Source of the DNA: Lactobacillus corticis | Lineage (GTDB): Bacteria; Bacillota; Bacilli; Lactobacillales; Lactobacillaceae | Length of the DNA: 64,000 nt | NCBI RefSeq assembly: GCF_018327645.1 | Contig: NZ_BMAY01000001.1 | Coordinates: forward strand, 235,762 to 299,761 | Direction of reading: 5' to 3' | Part shown: in pieces, positions 47,326 to 56,521 of the stretch | How positions within the stretch are numbered: position 1 is the first letter of the stretch | Layout of the letters: each line of letters starts with the position of its first letter | Translations under genes and position numbers: made by a program | The notes under the pieces: generated by a model | Database searches by the model: none | What the model saw: only the letters and a program-made list of their open reading frames with translations | Told to the model about the DNA's origin: nothing

Positions 47326-48186
47326 TTATGGCTTAAAGCTAAGGTTATATTGCTTGCTCTTAACTACAAATCTTGGAACTGAAATATAGTGTAATGAATA
47401 GACTTTGCCTACCCGTGAAACACTGAAACCATAGTAGTTCCAATCGCCATCGTGACTTGAGCCTTGAGTATTGAACAAGTCTCCGGCATGGCCCCATTCA
47501 CGGTAGTAAGCCTGCTTTTTGGCATATTTGTCGCTAGAAGCAGTATAGCCAAAGACCATTTGCTTAATGCCGAAGTAGATGGATTTCTTCAACTGCGTCA
47601 TCGTCATCTTATATTGATTGCTCTTGAAGCCAGCCATATCTTCAACATAATTGTCATTTAAGTTCAAGCCATTTTTCTTGGATGCTCGAACAATTCCGGC
47701 AGTATAGTGGGATTGTTGCGCAATTCCGCGCTTATGTTTGGTATATTCCTTAGCAATATCACTAGCTAGCTTCTCAGTTCCCTTTGAGTATTTCCATGGC
47801 TTGAGACCCAATTTAGCTCTGGCCTGGTTAATCATATCTAGGGAAAACTTAGCCAGTTCGGTTCTTTGTTTGCTAGTCAGCTTATCCGGTCTAACCTTGG
47901 TTTTATTATCCTTTTTCTTAGCGTATTTCTTATTTGAGCTAAAAGTGTTTTCTTTAACGCCCTTCATTGACGCCTTGATAAAAGTTTTCGACGGCTTCCC
48001 CTGGTAGGCCTTTAATAAAGCAGCCCGGGTATAGCCTTTAGGCAAAGTAAACTTGACCCCGGTAGTTGACTTATATTTATAAGCCTTCGCTGCCACGGTT
48101 TGGGCATTGCTGGTAGGCATGACTGCCATCATCGGTAATGCCAAACTCGCTGCTAACAGCAAGGTTAAAATTCGTTTCTTCATCAT
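47326..48186 (-). CDS. Secreted SEC10/PgrA surface-exclusion-type protein
   Basis: This 286-aa protein has a signal peptide (KRILTLLLAASLALPMMAV, cleavage near NAQTVAAKA) and a basic, Lys/Tyr-rich mature part. The central region with DMINQARAKLGLKPWKYS and the later YREWGHAGDLFNTQ resemble the SEC10/PgrA surface-exclusion domain (a CAP-like secreted fold) often seen in lactobacilli. No LPXTG or other anchor is present, so it is released or held by charge. Its function in lactobacilli is not known. GAGGAAGGG is the ribosome binding site. It heads an operon with two histidine phosphatases. Confidence 0.78.
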   Translation of the reverse strand: MMKKRILTLLLAASLALPMMAVMPTSNAQTVAAKAYKYKSTTGVKFTLPKGYTRAALLKAYQGKPSKTFIKASMKGVKENTFSSNKKYAKKKDNKTKVRPDKLTSKQRTELAKFSLDMINQARAKLGLKPWKYSKGTEKLASDIAKEYTKHKRGIAQQSHYTAGIVRASKKNGLNLNDNYVEDMAGFKSNQYKMTMTQLKKSIYFGIKQMVFGYTASSDKYAKKQAYYREWGHAGDLFNTQGSSHDGDWNYYGFSVSRVGKVYSLHYISVPRFVVKSKQYNLSFKP

Positions 48187-48276
48187 TATCCCTTCCTCAA
48201 TTTCATGAGTTATATATCTTTCCTACCTTAATTAAACCCATTGTTCGCCAAAAGCGCAAGATTTTTCGCATAGAAA

Positions 48277-48300
48277 AAAGGCTTCCTGACGGAAGTCTTT
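48277..48300 (-). terminator. Terminator of the Apf-type gene
   Basis: On the minus strand, AAAGACTTCC-GTCA-GGAAGCCTTT is followed by further Ts, about 30 bases past the Apf stop. Confidence 0.87.
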
Positions 48301-48330
48301 TTAACTACTCAGTTTTTAACAAACTTATTT

Positions 48331-49053
48331 TTAGTACCAACCGTTTGCTTCCCAGAATGCCTTAGCAGCAGTCCATGAACCGTAACGAGCTAATACGTAA
48401 GCATTGGCAACCTTTTCTTGGTTAGCTGCAGAGTAGTCACCATTCAAAAGTGACTTAGAAAGTTGGTACTTACCATAGTAGTTACCGTTTGAGGCAGTGT
48501 ATGAACCGCCTGATTCCTTGTTAGCAATCCAAGCCTTAGCAGCTGCTTCAGAAGAGCTTGATGAGCTGGTGGTAGTAGTGGTCGTGGTTGAAGTTGAGCT
48601 GTAGCTCTTGGTTGAGCTGTAGCTAGTAGTTGAACTGTAGCTCTTTGAAGAGTTGTTTGAGTTTGAGTTGTTGTAGTTGTTGTTCTTAGCAGCAGTGTAG
48701 TTGCTGTTTGCTAAAGCCTTGGTTGAAGTGTACCAACCAACTACAACTTCGCTACCCTTAACCCATTGGTTTTTACCCAAGTCGTACCAAGTAGCACCAT
48801 TATATGAAACAGTCTTGATAACCTTCCAGTGTGAGTTGGCCTTCAAAGTTTGACCAGTAGCAACTGGGTTAACATAACTGTTGTAGACGTTAATGTAGCC
48901 TTGTGCGTTAGTTCTTACAGTTACAACGTTTGAGTTTTGAGTAGTAGTTGCGGCGTGAACCGTGTTGTTATTTACAGTGTTTAAAGTGGCTGCGCCTGCC
49001 AAAGTAAATGCGGCAACAGCAAGTGACTTAACGATAATAGACTTAAATTTCAA
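48331..49053 (-). CDS. Aggregation-promoting factor (Apf)-type secreted protein
   Basis: The 240-aa protein has a signal peptide (about residues 1-33, ending near VHA), an SH3-like wall-binding region (about 40-105), and a Ser/Thr/Asn low-complexity linker. The C-terminal 70-residue Apf domain, with AWIANKESGGSYTASNGNYY and YGSWTAAKAFWEANGWY, resembles lysozyme-like domains of stationary-phase/Apf proteins. Apf proteins affect cell shape, aggregation and adhesion in lactobacilli. I use the TTG at 49053, preceded by AAGGAGAG at good spacing; upstream in-frame codons have no ribosome binding site. A long upstream region with phased TGTAAT repeats probably controls it. Confidence 0.87.
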   Translation of the reverse strand: MKFKSIIVKSLAVAAFTLAGAATLNTVNNNTVHAATTTQNSNVVTVRTNAQGYINVYNSYVNPVATGQTLKANSHWKVIKTVSYNGATWYDLGKNQWVKGSEVVVGWYTSTKALANSNYTAAKNNNYNNSNSNNSSKSYSSTTSYSSTKSYSSTSTTTTTTTSSSSSSEAAAKAWIANKESGGSYTASNGNYYGKYQLSKSLLNGDYSAANQEKVANAYVLARYGSWTAAKAFWEANGWY

Positions 49054-49218
49054 AAGAATTCTCTCCTTAATCGATTTTTCGTATTTAATAGAAATCCAGA
49101 TTTTTGAATTTCGTTCTTTCGATGTCATATCCAATTGACAAGTCTTATAGTACAGGGTGAAAATTTCAGAGGAGTAACAGAATAATCACGGAGATATTAA
49201 AGAATATTACTTCAGAGG

Positions 49219-49290
49219 GCAAATATTGTAATCTGGTGTAATACTTTGTAATATTTGCTCAATCCGTGTAATATTTTGTCACATTGTAAG
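49219..49290. promoter_or_regulatory. Phased TGTAAT direct repeats upstream of the Apf gene
   Basis: TGTAAT occurs at 49227, 49237, 49247 and 49267, with TGTCAC at 49277 and TGTAAG at 49285. The first five are on an exact 10-bp grid, one helical turn. A perfect 9-bp inverted repeat (GCAAATATT at 49219, AATATTTGC at 49250) overlaps them. The rest of 49054-49466 has no gene; the Apf start site probably lies near 49150. Confidence 0.6.
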
Positions 49291-49466
49291 ATTGTTGAAG
49301 CTATTTCAGTTTTTTGATCCTAGATTGGAGAAAAAAAAGCAAATTTGCGAGAATTATTGTCACAGCTTTTATGCTTATATATAGAAGAAACTCGAAAAAT
49401 CAGCTTTTTCTTTACTCGCTATGTCATTTTGGGGGCTTGACGTTTTATCATTTGGCAAGAAAAAAA

Positions 49467-49490
49467 CGCCTAGCCCGAAAGGCTAGACGC
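49467..49490 (-). terminator. Terminator after tRNA-Thr
   Basis: On the minus strand, GCGTCTAGCC-TTTC-GGGCTAGGCG is followed by seven Ts, about 18 bases past the tRNA. Confidence 0.9.
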
Positions 49491-49507
49491 TCTTTGTAGT
49501 ATCCTGA

Positions 49508-49580
49508 TGCCAATTATTGGAATCGAACCAACGACCTTCTCTTTACGAGGGAGATGCTCTACCGACTGAGCTAAATTGGC
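49508..49580 (-). tRNA. tRNA-Thr (anticodon CGT)
   Basis: 73 nt. Acceptor GCCAATT/AATTGGC, D arm GCTC/GAGC, anticodon loop CTCGTAA (anticodon CGT), T arm GTTGG-TTCGATT-CCAAT. The last anticodon-stem pair (31-39) is C-A rather than Watson-Crick, giving a slightly weakened stem. Confidence 0.92.
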
Positions 49581-49663
49581 AAATTGCAACATAAACAATA
49601 TACCAGATCAGCGAAACAGTTTCAACAATTTGACCAAAGAAAAGGCTATCATGATATTTTTAG

Positions 49664-49692
49664 TTTACCAAACACTTGTTAAAGGCTAAAAT
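49664..49692 (+). promoter_or_regulatory. Promoter of galE
   Basis: TTTACC (49664-49669), 17 bases, then TAAAAT (49687-49692). About 35 bases before the ATG. Confidence 0.6.
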
Positions 49693-49727
49693 GTGAGTTG
49701 ATGTTGAAATAAAATGAGGTATTAAAC

Positions 49728-50711
49728 ATGAAAATTTTAGTCATCGGCGGCGCCGGTTATATCGGCTCCCACGCAGTTAAGCGTTTAGTTGCTGACGGCA
49801 ACGACGTGGTTGTCTTGGATTCACTTTTTACTGGTCACCGCAAGGCCGTGGATCCAAAGGCTAAGTTCTACCAAGGTGATCTATTAGACACCTTCTTAGT
49901 TGGCAAGATTTTAGAGGAAGAAAAGATCGAAGCCGTAATGCACTTTGCCGCTTATTCATTGGTTCCTGAATCAGTTAAGAAGCCATTGAAGTACTACGAA
50001 AACAATGTTTCCGGCATGATTTCATTATTGAAGGCAATGGACTTTGCTAAAGTTAAGTACTTGATCTTCTCATCAAGTGCTGCAACTTACGGCATTCCGA
50101 AGACTTTGCCAATTACTGAAGACACTCCGCTTGATCCAATCAACCCATATGGCGAAACCAAGATGATGATGGAAAAGATCATGCACTGGGCTGATAAGGC
50201 TGACGGCATTAAGTCAATTGCACTTCGCTACTTCAACGTTGGTGGTGCTGCTGGCGAAATCGGTGAAGACCATGATCCAGAAACTCACTTGATCCCTAAC
50301 ATCTTAAAGAGCGTTAACGATCAAAAGCAACCATTGACGATCTTCGGTGACGACTACGACACTAAAGACGGTACCAACGTCCGTGACTACGTCCAAGTGG
50401 AAGACTTGGTTGATGCCCACGTTTTGGCCTTGAAGCACTTATTGGCAACCAACAAGTCAGATATCTTTAACTTAGGTACTGCTCACGGTTATTCCAACTT
50501 AGAAATCGTTGAAGCAGCTAAGAAAGTTACCGGCATCGACATCCCTTATACGATTGGGCCTCGTCGTGGCGGTGACCCTGATTCATTGGTAGCCAACTCT
50601 GACAAAGCTCGTAAGATTTTGGGCTGGAAGCCAAAGCACGAAAGTGCCGAAGAAGTTATCGCAACTGCCTGGGAATGGCACAAGAATCACCCAGCTGGTT
50701 TTGACGATTAA
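49728..50711 (+). CDS. galE: UDP-glucose 4-epimerase
   Basis: This 327-aa short-chain dehydrogenase-type enzyme interconverts UDP-glucose and UDP-galactose with bound NAD+. It supplies UDP-galactose for surface polysaccharide or feeds galactose into glycolysis. Visible motifs are the Rossmann GGAGYIGSH (residues 6-14), the catalytic Ser in FSSSAATYG, and YGETK (Tyr-x-x-x-Lys). GAGG precedes the ATG. It is monocistronic with codon usage typical of well-expressed genes and a terminator behind it. It is not in a Leloir-pathway operon here, suggesting a role in polysaccharide precursor supply. Confidence 0.95.
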   Translation: MKILVIGGAGYIGSHAVKRLVADGNDVVVLDSLFTGHRKAVDPKAKFYQGDLLDTFLVGKILEEEKIEAVMHFAAYSLVPESVKKPLKYYENNVSGMISLLKAMDFAKVKYLIFSSSAATYGIPKTLPITEDTPLDPINPYGETKMMMEKIMHWADKADGIKSIALRYFNVGGAAGEIGEDHDPETHLIPNILKSVNDQKQPLTIFGDDYDTKDGTNVRDYVQVEDLVDAHVLALKHLLATNKSDIFNLGTAHGYSNLEIVEAAKKVTGIDIPYTIGPRRGGDPDSLVANSDKARKILGWKPKHESAEEVIATAWEWHKNHPAGFDD

Positions 50712-50732
50712 TTACTAGATTGATCAATTTTG

Positions 50733-50768
50733 AGCAAGTTTGTTGAAATAACAGGCTTGCTTTTTTTG
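50733..50768 (+). terminator. Terminator of galE
   Basis: AGCAAG...GTT-GAAAT-AAC...CTTGCT hairpin with internal mismatches, followed by a T-run. Confidence 0.7.
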
Positions 50769-50818
50769 TTGCTTTTTATCTTTGTAAAAAAATTCCCTCA
50801 AATTACTAAATTCACTAT

Positions 50819-50847
50819 TTGTACTTAAACTTTTGTGTTAACATAAT
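50819..50847 (+). promoter_or_regulatory. Promoter of pckA
   Basis: TTGTAC (50819-50824), 17 bases, CATAAT (50842-50847). The start point would be near 50854, just before the cre-like site. Confidence 0.65.
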
Positions 50848-50859
50848 TACTGTAAAGCA

Positions 50860-50873
50860 TGAAAGCGCTTAGA
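50860..50873 (+). promoter_or_regulatory. cre-like CcpA site at pckA
   Basis: TGAAAGCGCTTAGA fits the catabolite-responsive element pattern TGWAARCGYTWNCW well (mismatch near the right end). It lies just downstream of the promoter, the position expected for glucose repression of a gluconeogenic gene. Confidence 0.65.
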
Positions 50874-50905
50874 TATTAGTCCTGAAACAAGGAGGATTCA
50901 ATTTT

Positions 50906-52555
50906 ATGAGTACAAAAGAACGCTATTCTCAAGCAGAACTTAGAAAAGCAAATCCAATGTTTAGCCGGGTAAGATCAACTATTGAAACGGCTTTTTACGG
51001 CAACAATGTGCATGAAGTCACAAGTGTGGCTGAAGCTTACAACTTAGCTAAAAAACAACCTGGAGTCATTGTTACCGACTTACCAATCTTGCATACGGCT
51101 GAACTTGGTTTGCCAAAAGGAGCAACCCAATTAGTATACAACCATGGTAAAATCTTAGGCCGGACTGCTAGTGCACGGCACTTTGTCGATGACCCAGATG
51201 AAGATGCTGAAGCTTTAGCTGGCAACCTGCGCGAAGACATTTACGCCGGTCACGAGCAAAAATACTTAAAGGCAACCGTTTTAGTTGGCCTTGACCCATC
51301 CTTCACGGTTAAAGCTCACGTTATGATGCCAGAAGATCAAGCGTTCAACCTGTTATCATACATTTTGAACTTCCACTTCTTTGACGATGAAGCCGAAAAG
51401 ATGTACAAGGAAAGCAAGTTCTACAACGAACCTGACATCTACTTCTACTTCGACCCGAATGTTACTGACCCAGACTATCCTAAGGGCTTAGGCGTCTTTG
51501 ACGCTCCGCATAACTGTGCTGCTGTCTTCAGCTTGCGTTACTTCGGCGAACTGAAGAAGGGTACTTTGACTTTAGCTTGGGCAATGGCTCACCGGAACGG
51601 CTACACTGCTTGCCACGGTGGTGAAAAGAGCTTCCACTTCACTGACAAGCCTGATAAAGTATTTGCCTTCTATGGCCTGTCAGGTTCAGGCAAGTCAACT
51701 CTGACTCACGCAACTCATGGCGGCAAGTATGATATCACGGTTTTGCACGACGATGCCTTCATCATCTCGCGGGAAAATGGTTCTTCAGTCGCACTTGAAC
51801 CATCATACTTCGACAAGACTCACGACTACCCTGCAGGTCACCACGAAACCAAGTACTACACCACGGTCATGAACTGTGATGTAACTTTAGATGAAGATGG
51901 CAAGAAGGTTTTGGTAACTGAAGACTTGCGCAACAACAACGGCCGGGTAATCAAGACCCGCTACACTTCAGCTAACCGGGTAGACTACGAAGAAAACCCA
52001 ATTACTGCCCTCTTCTGGATTATGAAGGATGGTTCATTGCCACCACTTTTGAAGATTGATGACCCAACTTTGGCAACAACCATGGGCTTGACCTTGGCAA
52101 CGAAGCGGACTAGTGCCGAAAACTTGCCAGAAGGCTTTGACATGAACACCTTGGTTATTGAACCATTTGCTGACCCATTCAGAGCATATCCGGTATCAGG
52201 CGACTACGCCGACTTTAAGGAATTGTTTGAAAAGCGCGGTGCTAAGTGCTACGTTTTGAACACCGACGCCTTCATGGGCAAGGATATTCCAAAGGAATTG
52301 ACCATGGACTTGGTTGAAAAATTGGCCAACACTGATGGCGAATGGAAACCATTTGGCAACTTCAAGGGTGTATCCTACATGCCAATTGATGGCTATGAAG
52401 TTCACCTCGACGACCCAGCCTACCAAGAAACTTTGGTTAAACGGATGCAAGACCGTCTGAACTGGTTGAATAGCTATGACCAAGAACATCCAAAGACCCC
52501 AATTCAAGCAGAAGCTAAGGAAACTTTGGAAGGCATTATCAAAGAATTATCATAA
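50906..52555 (+). CDS. pckA: Phosphoenolpyruvate carboxykinase (ATP)
   Basis: This 549-aa enzyme interconverts oxaloacetate and PEP with ATP/ADP in the cytoplasm. The P-loop FYGLSGSGKSTLTH (kinase-1a, about residue 255) and the following VLHDDAF (kinase-2 metal site) identify the ATP-dependent type. An AAGGAGGA site precedes the ATG. It is preceded by a good promoter and a cre-like site, consistent with repression when sugar is abundant. In a fermentative lactobacillus it may serve gluconeogenesis or a malate/citrate-linked route; the direction is not shown by sequence. Confidence 0.95.
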   Translation: MSTKERYSQAELRKANPMFSRVRSTIETAFYGNNVHEVTSVAEAYNLAKKQPGVIVTDLPILHTAELGLPKGATQLVYNHGKILGRTASARHFVDDPDEDAEALAGNLREDIYAGHEQKYLKATVLVGLDPSFTVKAHVMMPEDQAFNLLSYILNFHFFDDEAEKMYKESKFYNEPDIYFYFDPNVTDPDYPKGLGVFDAPHNCAAVFSLRYFGELKKGTLTLAWAMAHRNGYTACHGGEKSFHFTDKPDKVFAFYGLSGSGKSTLTHATHGGKYDITVLHDDAFIISRENGSSVALEPSYFDKTHDYPAGHHETKYYTTVMNCDVTLDEDGKKVLVTEDLRNNNGRVIKTRYTSANRVDYEENPITALFWIMKDGSLPPLLKIDDPTLATTMGLTLATKRTSAENLPEGFDMNTLVIEPFADPFRAYPVSGDYADFKELFEKRGAKCYVLNTDAFMGKDIPKELTMDLVEKLANTDGEWKPFGNFKGVSYMPIDGYEVHLDDPAYQETLVKRMQDRLNWLNSYDQEHPKTPIQAEAKETLEGIIKELS

Positions 52556-52590
52556 AACTATTGCGTAATCGAACTTAATATCCATCAAAT

Positions 52591-52622
52591 AATAACCCCG
52601 CCTCAATGAGGCGGGGTTATTT
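52591..52622. terminator. Bidirectional terminator after pckA
   Basis: AATAACCCCGCCTCA and TGAGGCGGGGTTATT form a strong GC-rich hairpin with A- and T-rich ends. It also serves the converging CMD gene. Confidence 0.92.
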
Positions 52623-52628
52623 GTGGTC

Positions 52629-53318
52629 TTAGAGATTGTTGACAATATTTAAAGCATTCAAGCTGCGCGGATAGCCAATGAAGGGTTCATTAGCCAGCAC
52701 AATCTTCCGCAAAAATTCTTGGTCATTGCCATTACGGACATTAGCCTGAGCGTGTGACTTTAATTGTGGTTCCACCCCGCCCTGGGCAGCTAGATAACAG
52801 AAAGTGATCATTTCCCGGTCTTGGTCGTTTAACTTAGTCCGCGTGTAGTAGTCGCCGAAGCAGTTTTTCACCAGCCACTTGTTGATGGTTCCCTTCTTGG
52901 CAAAATTTTTCATTTGTGGTCCAAAAAGACGAATTTGGGTCGCTTCGCCAGCTTCCAAGCGCTCTTCTTCAGCTAAGCCGACAGTTGCGCCTTTTGGCAA
53001 GTCAGCAGCCTTGATGGCTTGATAAAATGGCAAAACCCGTCCTAAGCCCAAGTAATCGACGGCTTGGTAAACTACTTCTCTTGCTTCTTCTGGACTCACG
53101 CCGTTTTTAAGAGCAACTGGCAAAAGCAGTTTAAATTCATCAATTCCTTGACAGCCTAATAAATAAGCAAGGTTAGATAAAAGGCGCGTCCGATCTGGCA
53201 AATCAACTTCATCTAACACCTCGCCAAAAGCAAAGTTGTCAATTATGGCACTTGCTTCGGGATTATCTGCTTTTAAATACTCATCATGAGCTTTTCGTAA
53301 GTCTGCTTTTAATGACAT
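52629..53318 (-). CDS. Carboxymuconolactone decarboxylase (CMD) family protein
   Basis: This 229-aa protein consists of two CMD-like helical domains. The first is around LLGCQGIDEFKLLLPVALKNGVSPEEAREVV-type sequence (about residues 50-95), the second around REMITFCYLAAQGGVEPQLKSHAQANVRNG (about 165-200). Family members include decarboxylases and AhpD-like peroxidases, but the CxxC of AhpD is absent, so no redox role is indicated. Many lactobacilli carry such uncharacterised proteins. It is monocistronic. Reaction not determinable. Confidence 0.82.
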   Translation of the reverse strand: MSLKADLRKAHDEYLKADNPEASAIIDNFAFGEVLDEVDLPDRTRLLSNLAYLLGCQGIDEFKLLLPVALKNGVSPEEAREVVYQAVDYLGLGRVLPFYQAIKAADLPKGATVGLAEEERLEAGEATQIRLFGPQMKNFAKKGTINKWLVKNCFGDYYTRTKLNDQDREMITFCYLAAQGGVEPQLKSHAQANVRNGNDQEFLRKIVLANEPFIGYPRSLNALNIVNNL

Positions 53319-53426
53319 TATTATTTCCTTTCTACTAATAATTCTGCTTACTTATATTTTCAACCATCAAGCTAGAAATTAAAACTACTTATTAATCATG
53401 TTTTACCATAAGCAGCTGTTATAGCA

Positions 53427-53461
53427 AAAATGAGCTGCAACTGATTGCTGCAACTCATTTT
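53427..53461 (-). terminator. Probable terminator of adhE
   Basis: On the minus strand AAAATGAGTTGCA and TGCAGCTCATTTT form a 13-bp stem followed by TTGC. It lies about 110 bases past the adhE stop; the intervening sequence holds nothing else I can recognise. Confidence 0.6.
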
Positions 53462-53573
53462 CTGAGGTTTTAGGTTTAAATATCTTGTTTATTTATAGGT
53501 TAACTGAGGAAAATTTTTTAAGTCCTAATTGTGAAAAGCTATTGTTTTACTGTGTATTTCTCTAATAGGCTAA

Positions 53574-56192
53574 TTAGTTAATGCCCTTGCCGCTGTAGCA
53601 ATCTTGCATCAACAAGCCAATTTGATTAATCAATGGGGCAACTGGGTTGGTTACCGTGTTTTGGTCGCCATAAGCTTCAACTGCCAAGTTTGCAACTGCC
53701 TTGTTAAATGAAGTCTTATCGATTCCGTAATCCTTGTAGGCTAATTGAATACCAACGGCGTGGGCCAAATCAATGATCTTTTGTACTAATTTTTCAACTA
53801 ATTCAGCATCACTGTTGCCACTGAGGCCAATTGACCGCGCAATGTTAGCATAGTCCTTATCAGCCCGGTAAACTGAGTAGTGTGGCCACATAGCCAATTT
53901 TTCAGGGCGTTTAGCATTGAAGCGGATAACTTGTGGCAAAGCAACAGCATCACTAACGCCGCTTGGCAGGTCAAAAGTTGAACCAACCGTGTGGGCAATT
54001 GAGTGTTCCAAGCCTAAGAAGGCATTAGCATAAGCCATCCCTGCCAAGGTCGAAGCGTTGTGCATCCGTTTTCTAGCTTCTTGGTCACCCTTATATGAAG
54101 CTTCCAAGTTGTCGAAAATCAATTGGGCAGCTTCAAGCGACCAGCCCCGAGTAAAGTCGGTAGCCATGGTTGAAACATAACTTTCAATGGCATGGCCTAA
54201 AGCTTCAAAGCCAGACCAAGCAACCAGCTTAGCCGGCAATTCGGCTACAAATTGATCGTCAACAATTGAAACGTCAGGATTCAAAGAGTAGTCGCACAAA
54301 GTGTGCTTGATGCCAGTCTTGGCATCTTTAATGATGGCTACGGGTGAAACTTCTGAACCAGTTCCCGAAGTAGTTGGGATACATACTAATTGCAAGTCAT
54401 TAGTCTTTGGGAAGCGCACGGTCCGCTTACGGATGTCCAAGAACTTTTGATAGCTTTCAGCAAAAGTCATTTCGGGGTTTTCGTAGAATAACCGCATAGC
54501 CTTAGCAGCATCCATGACGCTCCCGCCACCGATTGCCACTACAACGTCTGGCTTGAAGATGTTCATCCGGTGAACGCCATCTTGGATGACATCAGTTGTT
54601 GGGTCGTGGCTAACGGCCTTAAAGATTTCGTATTCCTTCTTGCCCCGACGCTTGGAAATGATGTCGGCAATTTCATCGGCAAAGCCTTTTTCAGCAACTC
54701 CTTCATCAGTTACGATGAAAAAGCGACTAACGTTTGGCATGTGCTTTAAATAGTTGGCAGCGTTATGTTCAAAGTAGGTTTTAGAAGGAACTTTTACCCA
54801 CTGCATGTTGTCTCGTCTCATGGCAACCGTCTTAATGTTAAGCAAGTCATGAGCTGAGATGTTGTGGCTCATTGAGTTAGCACCGTATGAACCAGTCCCC
54901 AAGGTTAATGATGGGGTCATATTGTTGTACAAGTCACCAATTCCGCCTAGGGCAGCCGGCGTATTTACCAAGATCCGGCAAGCTGACATCTCGTCGGCAA
55001 ATTGGTCGATCAACTTTTGGTTTTCGGTGTGAATGCCGGCAGTGTGGCCCCGACCACCGTAATTCAGCAAGTCGTGACAAATCTTAAAGGCATCCTTGGC
55101 ATCCTTTGCCCGGTATAAAGTAAAGACTGGGGAAAGCTTTTCAGCTGACAATGGGTAAGCCTTGCCGACGCCCTTGTATTCCGCAATGATAACCTTGGTG
55201 TTGGCAGGTACTTGAACGCCGCAAAGTTCGCCGATCTTAACCGCAGAACGACCAGCAACAGGACCAGCAACGGTCAAACGCCGCGGATCAATGAACTTTT
55301 CTTCGAACTTCTTGATTTCTTCCTTGTTAAGGAAGTAGCAGTTCCACTTCTTAAATTCTTCTTTGACTTGATCATAGATGGCGTCATCAACTACAACTGA
55401 GTTTTCAGAAGCACAAACCATCCCGTTGTCAAAGGTCTTTGACAAGACAATGTCATAGACAGCCCGTTCAACATTGGCTGACTTTTCAATGTAGGAAGGA
55501 CCGTTGCCAGGACCAACGCCCAAGGCCGGCTTGCCTGATGAATATGCAGCCTTAACCATGCCAGGACCGCCAGTAGCCAAAATCATTTGAATGCCTGGGT
55601 TAGTCATCAAATCGCTGGTTGCTTGCATGCTTGGTTCAGGAATCCATTGAATGACATTCTTTGGTGCGCCGGCAGCTTCAGCTGCAGCTTCCAAAATTTC
55701 CGCGGTCCGCACACAAGATTGTTGTGCTTGTGGGTGGAAGCCAAAGATAATCGTGTTCCGCGTCTTCAAGGCAATCATTGACTTAAAGATAACCGTTGAA
55801 GTTGGGTTGGTAACTGGCGTTACTCCAGCAATTACGCCCACCGGTTCAGCCAATTTCTTCAGGCCTTGTTCCTTGTCTTCTTCGATTACGCCAACCGTCT
55901 TTTCGTGGCGTAAACTGTTCCAAATATTTTCACTTGCATATAAGTTCTTAGTAATCTTATCTTCGACGATTCCCCGTCCAGTTTCATCCACGGCCATTTT
56001 TGCCAATTCATAGGCGTGTTGTTCACCGGCCGTAGCCAAAGCTTCACAGATACGGTCAACTTGTTCTTGGGTGAAGTTGGCCATCTTATCTAAGGCCACA
56101 TGTGATTTTTTTACCAAATCATCGACCATATTGTAGATTTGTTCGTTTTTAGTTTCTTCAGAGACTGTTTCTTTTTGTTGTACTTTAGGCAT
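53574..56192 (-). CDS. adhE: Bifunctional acetaldehyde-CoA/alcohol dehydrogenase AdhE
   Basis: This 872-aa enzyme reduces acetyl-CoA to acetaldehyde and then to ethanol, reoxidising two NADH, and usually forms spirosomes. The N-terminal aldehyde dehydrogenase half has the catalytic Cys in [12 protein letters not shown] (about residue 252). The C-terminal iron-dependent alcohol dehydrogenase half has [11 protein letters not shown] and the His ligands in [11 protein letters not shown]. Both halves are intact and length is normal. An AGAGG site precedes the ATG. The promoter region carries a Rex-like operator and cre-like sites, so redox and carbon control are likely. Confidence 0.97.
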   Translation of the reverse strand: MPKVQQKETVSEETKNEQIYNMVDDLVKKSHVALDKMANFTQEQVDRICEALATAGEQHAYELAKMAVDETGRGIVEDKITKNLYASENIWNSLRHEKTVGVIEEDKEQGLKKLAEPVGVIAGVTPVTNPTSTVIFKSMIALKTRNTIIFGFHPQAQQSCVRTAEILEAAAEAAGAPKNVIQWIPEPSMQATSDLMTNPGIQMILATGGPGMVKAAYSSGKPALGVGPGNGPSYIEKSANVERAVYDIVLSKTFDNGMVCASENSVVVDDAIYDQVKEEFKKWNCYFLNKEEIKKFEEKFIDPRRLTVAGPVAGRSAVKIGELCGVQVPANTKVIIAEYKGVGKAYPLSAEKLSPVFTLYRAKDAKDAFKICHDLLNYGGRGHTAGIHTENQKLIDQFADEMSACRILVNTPAALGGIGDLYNNMTPSLTLGTGSYGANSMSHNISAHDLLNIKTVAMRRDNMQWVKVPSKTYFEHNAANYLKHMPNVSRFFIVTDEGVAEKGFADEIADIISKRRGKKEYEIFKAVSHDPTTDVIQDGVHRMNIFKPDVVVAIGGGSVMDAAKAMRLFYENPEMTFAESYQKFLDIRKRTVRFPKTNDLQLVCIPTTSGTGSEVSPVAIIKDAKTGIKHTLCDYSLNPDVSIVDDQFVAELPAKLVAWSGFEALGHAIESYVSTMATDFTRGWSLEAAQLIFDNLEASYKGDQEARKRMHNASTLAGMAYANAFLGLEHSIAHTVGSTFDLPSGVSDAVALPQVIRFNAKRPEKLAMWPHYSVYRADKDYANIARSIGLSGNSDAELVEKLVQKIIDLAHAVGIQLAYKDYGIDKTSFNKAVANLAVEAYGDQNTVTNPVAPLINQIGLLMQDCYSGKGIN

Positions 56193-56222
56193 TTAGCTTA
56201 CCTCTTATGACTTCATGTACTT

Positions 56223-56240
56223 TTGTGAACTAATTTACAA
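56223..56240. promoter_or_regulatory. Rex-like (NADH-sensing) operator before adhE
   Basis: TTGTGAACTAATTTACAA matches the Rex box TTGTGAANNNNTTCACAA except for one base. It lies immediately downstream of the adhE -10 box, over the expected start point, an ideal place for repression. rex itself is not in the window. Confidence 0.68.
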
Positions 56241-56245
56241 TTCAT

Positions 56246-56273
56246 ATAATACCACGTTGAAACCGTTTGTAAA
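56246..56273 (-). promoter_or_regulatory. adhE promoter with overlapping cre-like site
   Basis: On the minus strand TTTACA (56268-56273), 16 bases, then TATTAT (56246-56251). A cre-like TGAAACCGTTTGTA (56258-56271, plus strand) covers the -35 region. A second, weaker cre-like TGGAAGCGCTTTAT lies at 56342-56355. Confidence 0.55.
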
Positions 56274-56445
56274 TGCTTATTTTGCGATTCTCATGCCTTC
56301 ACTAACATTTACATACACCCCGTAAATTGGTCTATAAGTAATGGAAGCGCTTTATATTTATTTTGTTTGTGAAATAAATAACTTTTGTTCTTATCTGCTA
56401 AAATTTTATGATTTTGGAAAATCCTTAAAATATTTTAGGATTTGA

Positions 56446-56473
56446 TTACAAGTCCTGCTAGAATTTATATAAT
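56446..56473 (+). promoter_or_regulatory. Promoter of the amino acid permease
   Basis: TTACAA (56446-56451), 16 bases, TATAAT (56468-56473). About 50 bases before the chosen ATG. Confidence 0.6.
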
Positions 56474-56521
56474 AGACTTTTGAGTTATTATCAAAATTAC
56501 TTTTAATATTTGGAGATGTTT

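Noticed and set aside
50906..52555. Minus-strand ORFs in pckA and other well-expressed genes
   Set aside because: They follow from strong codon bias on the coding strand and show no family features.
56366..56386. Second Rex-like box (TTTGTGAAATAAATAACTTT)
   Set aside because: Only the left half matches; the right half diverges, so it is not counted.
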